The position numbers and the translations under genes were made by a program. Below the pieces are notes generated by a model. It made no database searches, was not told the DNA's origin, and saw only the letters and a list, made by a program, of their open reading frames with translations. A DNA stretch of 14,231 nt, taken from assembly GCA_013695005.1 (NCBI GenBank), contig JACDBJ010000140.1:1-14231 (forward strand). The letters run 5' to 3'. Positions 13,459-14,231 of the stretch are shown here, one piece after another. The stretch comes from Pseudonocardiales bacterium. Lineage in GTDB: Bacteria; Actinomycetota; Actinomycetes; Mycobacteriales; Pseudonocardiaceae. How positions within the stretch are numbered: position 1 is the stretch's first letter; each line of letters opens with the position of its first letter.

Positions 13459-14231
13459 ATGCGGATGCGAGCGGCGCCGGAGCTTGACACGCGGCGCACG
13501 CGGGTGCGCAGGTGCGTCGCTCGGCCGGCTTTGTTCCTGCTGGCGGCGTTGCTGGTTCCGCTGATCGCCAGTGGGTCCTCGCCTGCCGGCTCGGACGAGC
13601 TGAACGCCCCGGATCGTCCTGTGGGCCACCGCGCCGGCCGCCGTGCCGCAGAACATCCGCGGGTTCGACGGGCCGGCGGAGTTCACGCTGCCGGCTGCCG
13701 CTCCTACTGCCGCTCCCTCCGCGCAGCCGGCGACGTTCACCACCGCGCCACCTGGCTCTGCGGCGCAGGCCGCTGTCGCCTTCGCCATGACGCAGCTCGG
13801 GCTGCCGTACGTCCCGGGGCGGCGACGGGCCCGCCTCCGGCGACGCCGGCTTCGACTGCTCGGGCCTGACTACGGCCGCCTACGCCGTGGCCGGGATCGA
13901 CCTGCCGCGCACCGCACAGACCCAGTACGACCACGGACCGCAGGTCCCGCTGAGCTCCACGCCGCTGCCGGGCGACCTCGTCTTCTACGGCGCGCCGGGC
14001 CGGGTGCACCACGTCGGCCTGTACGTCGGCGCCGGTCGGATCGTAAACGCCCCGACGTTCGGTACCCCGGTGCAGGTCGCCTACATGCGCTGGTTCGGCG
14101 ACGACTACCTCGGCGCGACCCGGCCGGCGGCGGGCGCGGGATCGATCCGACCAGTCCCGGTGCCGAATGTTCTCGCCGCGCCCCCGGTGACCCAGCCTGC
14201 GCCGTTGCCCCCGGCACCGGCGGTGTTCCTC
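13459..14231 (+). pseudogene. NlpC/P60 cell-wall peptidase with two apparent frameshifts (runs off the right edge)
   Basis: ATG 13459 opens a signal-like segment (RRCVARPALFLLAALLVPLI) in one frame. Between 13611 and 13613 one base appears extra; the continuation IVLWATAPAAVPQNIRGFDG and AMTQLGLPYV is in a second frame. Between 13813 and 13818 another extra base moves to a third frame carrying the catalytic core (GGDGPASGDAGFDCSGLTTA). The catalytic Cys codon is 13857-13859 in DCSG, the His is at 14010-14012 in HHVG, and VNAP supplies the usual third polar residue. The frame is then open to the window end, in a Pro-rich tail. As written, the reading from the ATG stops at 13867-13869, so no peptidase is made. 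With both bases removed it would be a normal secreted gamma-D-glutamyl-diaminopimelate-type endopeptidase. It is either decay or sequencing error. Confidence 0.8.

Overview
The window is very GC-rich, uses GTG starts freely and codes densely on both strands, so it is almost certainly from an actinobacterium. The gene set (F420-type PPOX oxidoreductase, DrrAB exporter, GCS2-type carboxylate-amine ligase, CsoR/CopZ, and a Glu-Asp-Phe tRNA cluster) fits Pseudonocardiaceae. A Pseudonocardia-like genus is my inference from recalled protein similarity, not a search result.

Layout. 1-720 (minus): the N-terminal part of a PLP-dependent group II decarboxylase, downstream of a tRNA-Glu/Asp/Phe operon with a candidate promoter and a 3' hairpin. 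973-2345 (minus): a small conserved actinobacterial protein and a membrane-anchored alpha/beta hydrolase. 2353-3344 (plus): a copper-response cluster. It has a CsoR-type operator, a csoR broken by an apparent one-base deletion, a CopZ-like chaperone, and a small ribbon-helix-helix-like protein. 3361-5952 (minus): a secreted SGNH/GDSL esterase, an F420-type PPOX protein, and a SLOG-like protein with a missing N-terminus. 6161-7005 (plus): a lower-GC, translationally coupled gene pair. The first gene resembles HicA without its usual catalytic-His region; the second has a HicB-like front half and an unusual C-terminal extension. 7035-7862 (minus): a DUF72/YecE protein. 8152-9962 (plus): a drrA-drrB ABC exporter pair, followed by a triple short repeat. 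10096-14231 (plus): a GCS2 carboxylate-amine ligase, a DUF2235 hydrolase, a YihY/BrkB membrane protein, and an NlpC/P60 peptidase whose frame breaks twice before it runs off the window.

Most of the window is ordinary actinobacterial chromosome. The least ordinary parts are the coupled 6161-7005 pair (a candidate atypical HicAB-like module), the palindrome clusters in front of the GDSL and small-protein genes, the GAGTTGCGCG repeat array, and three genes with frame or N-terminal damage. The frame damage could be real decay or sequencing indels, and cannot be resolved from this sequence alone. I do not see a convincing new multi-gene defence or biosynthetic system.
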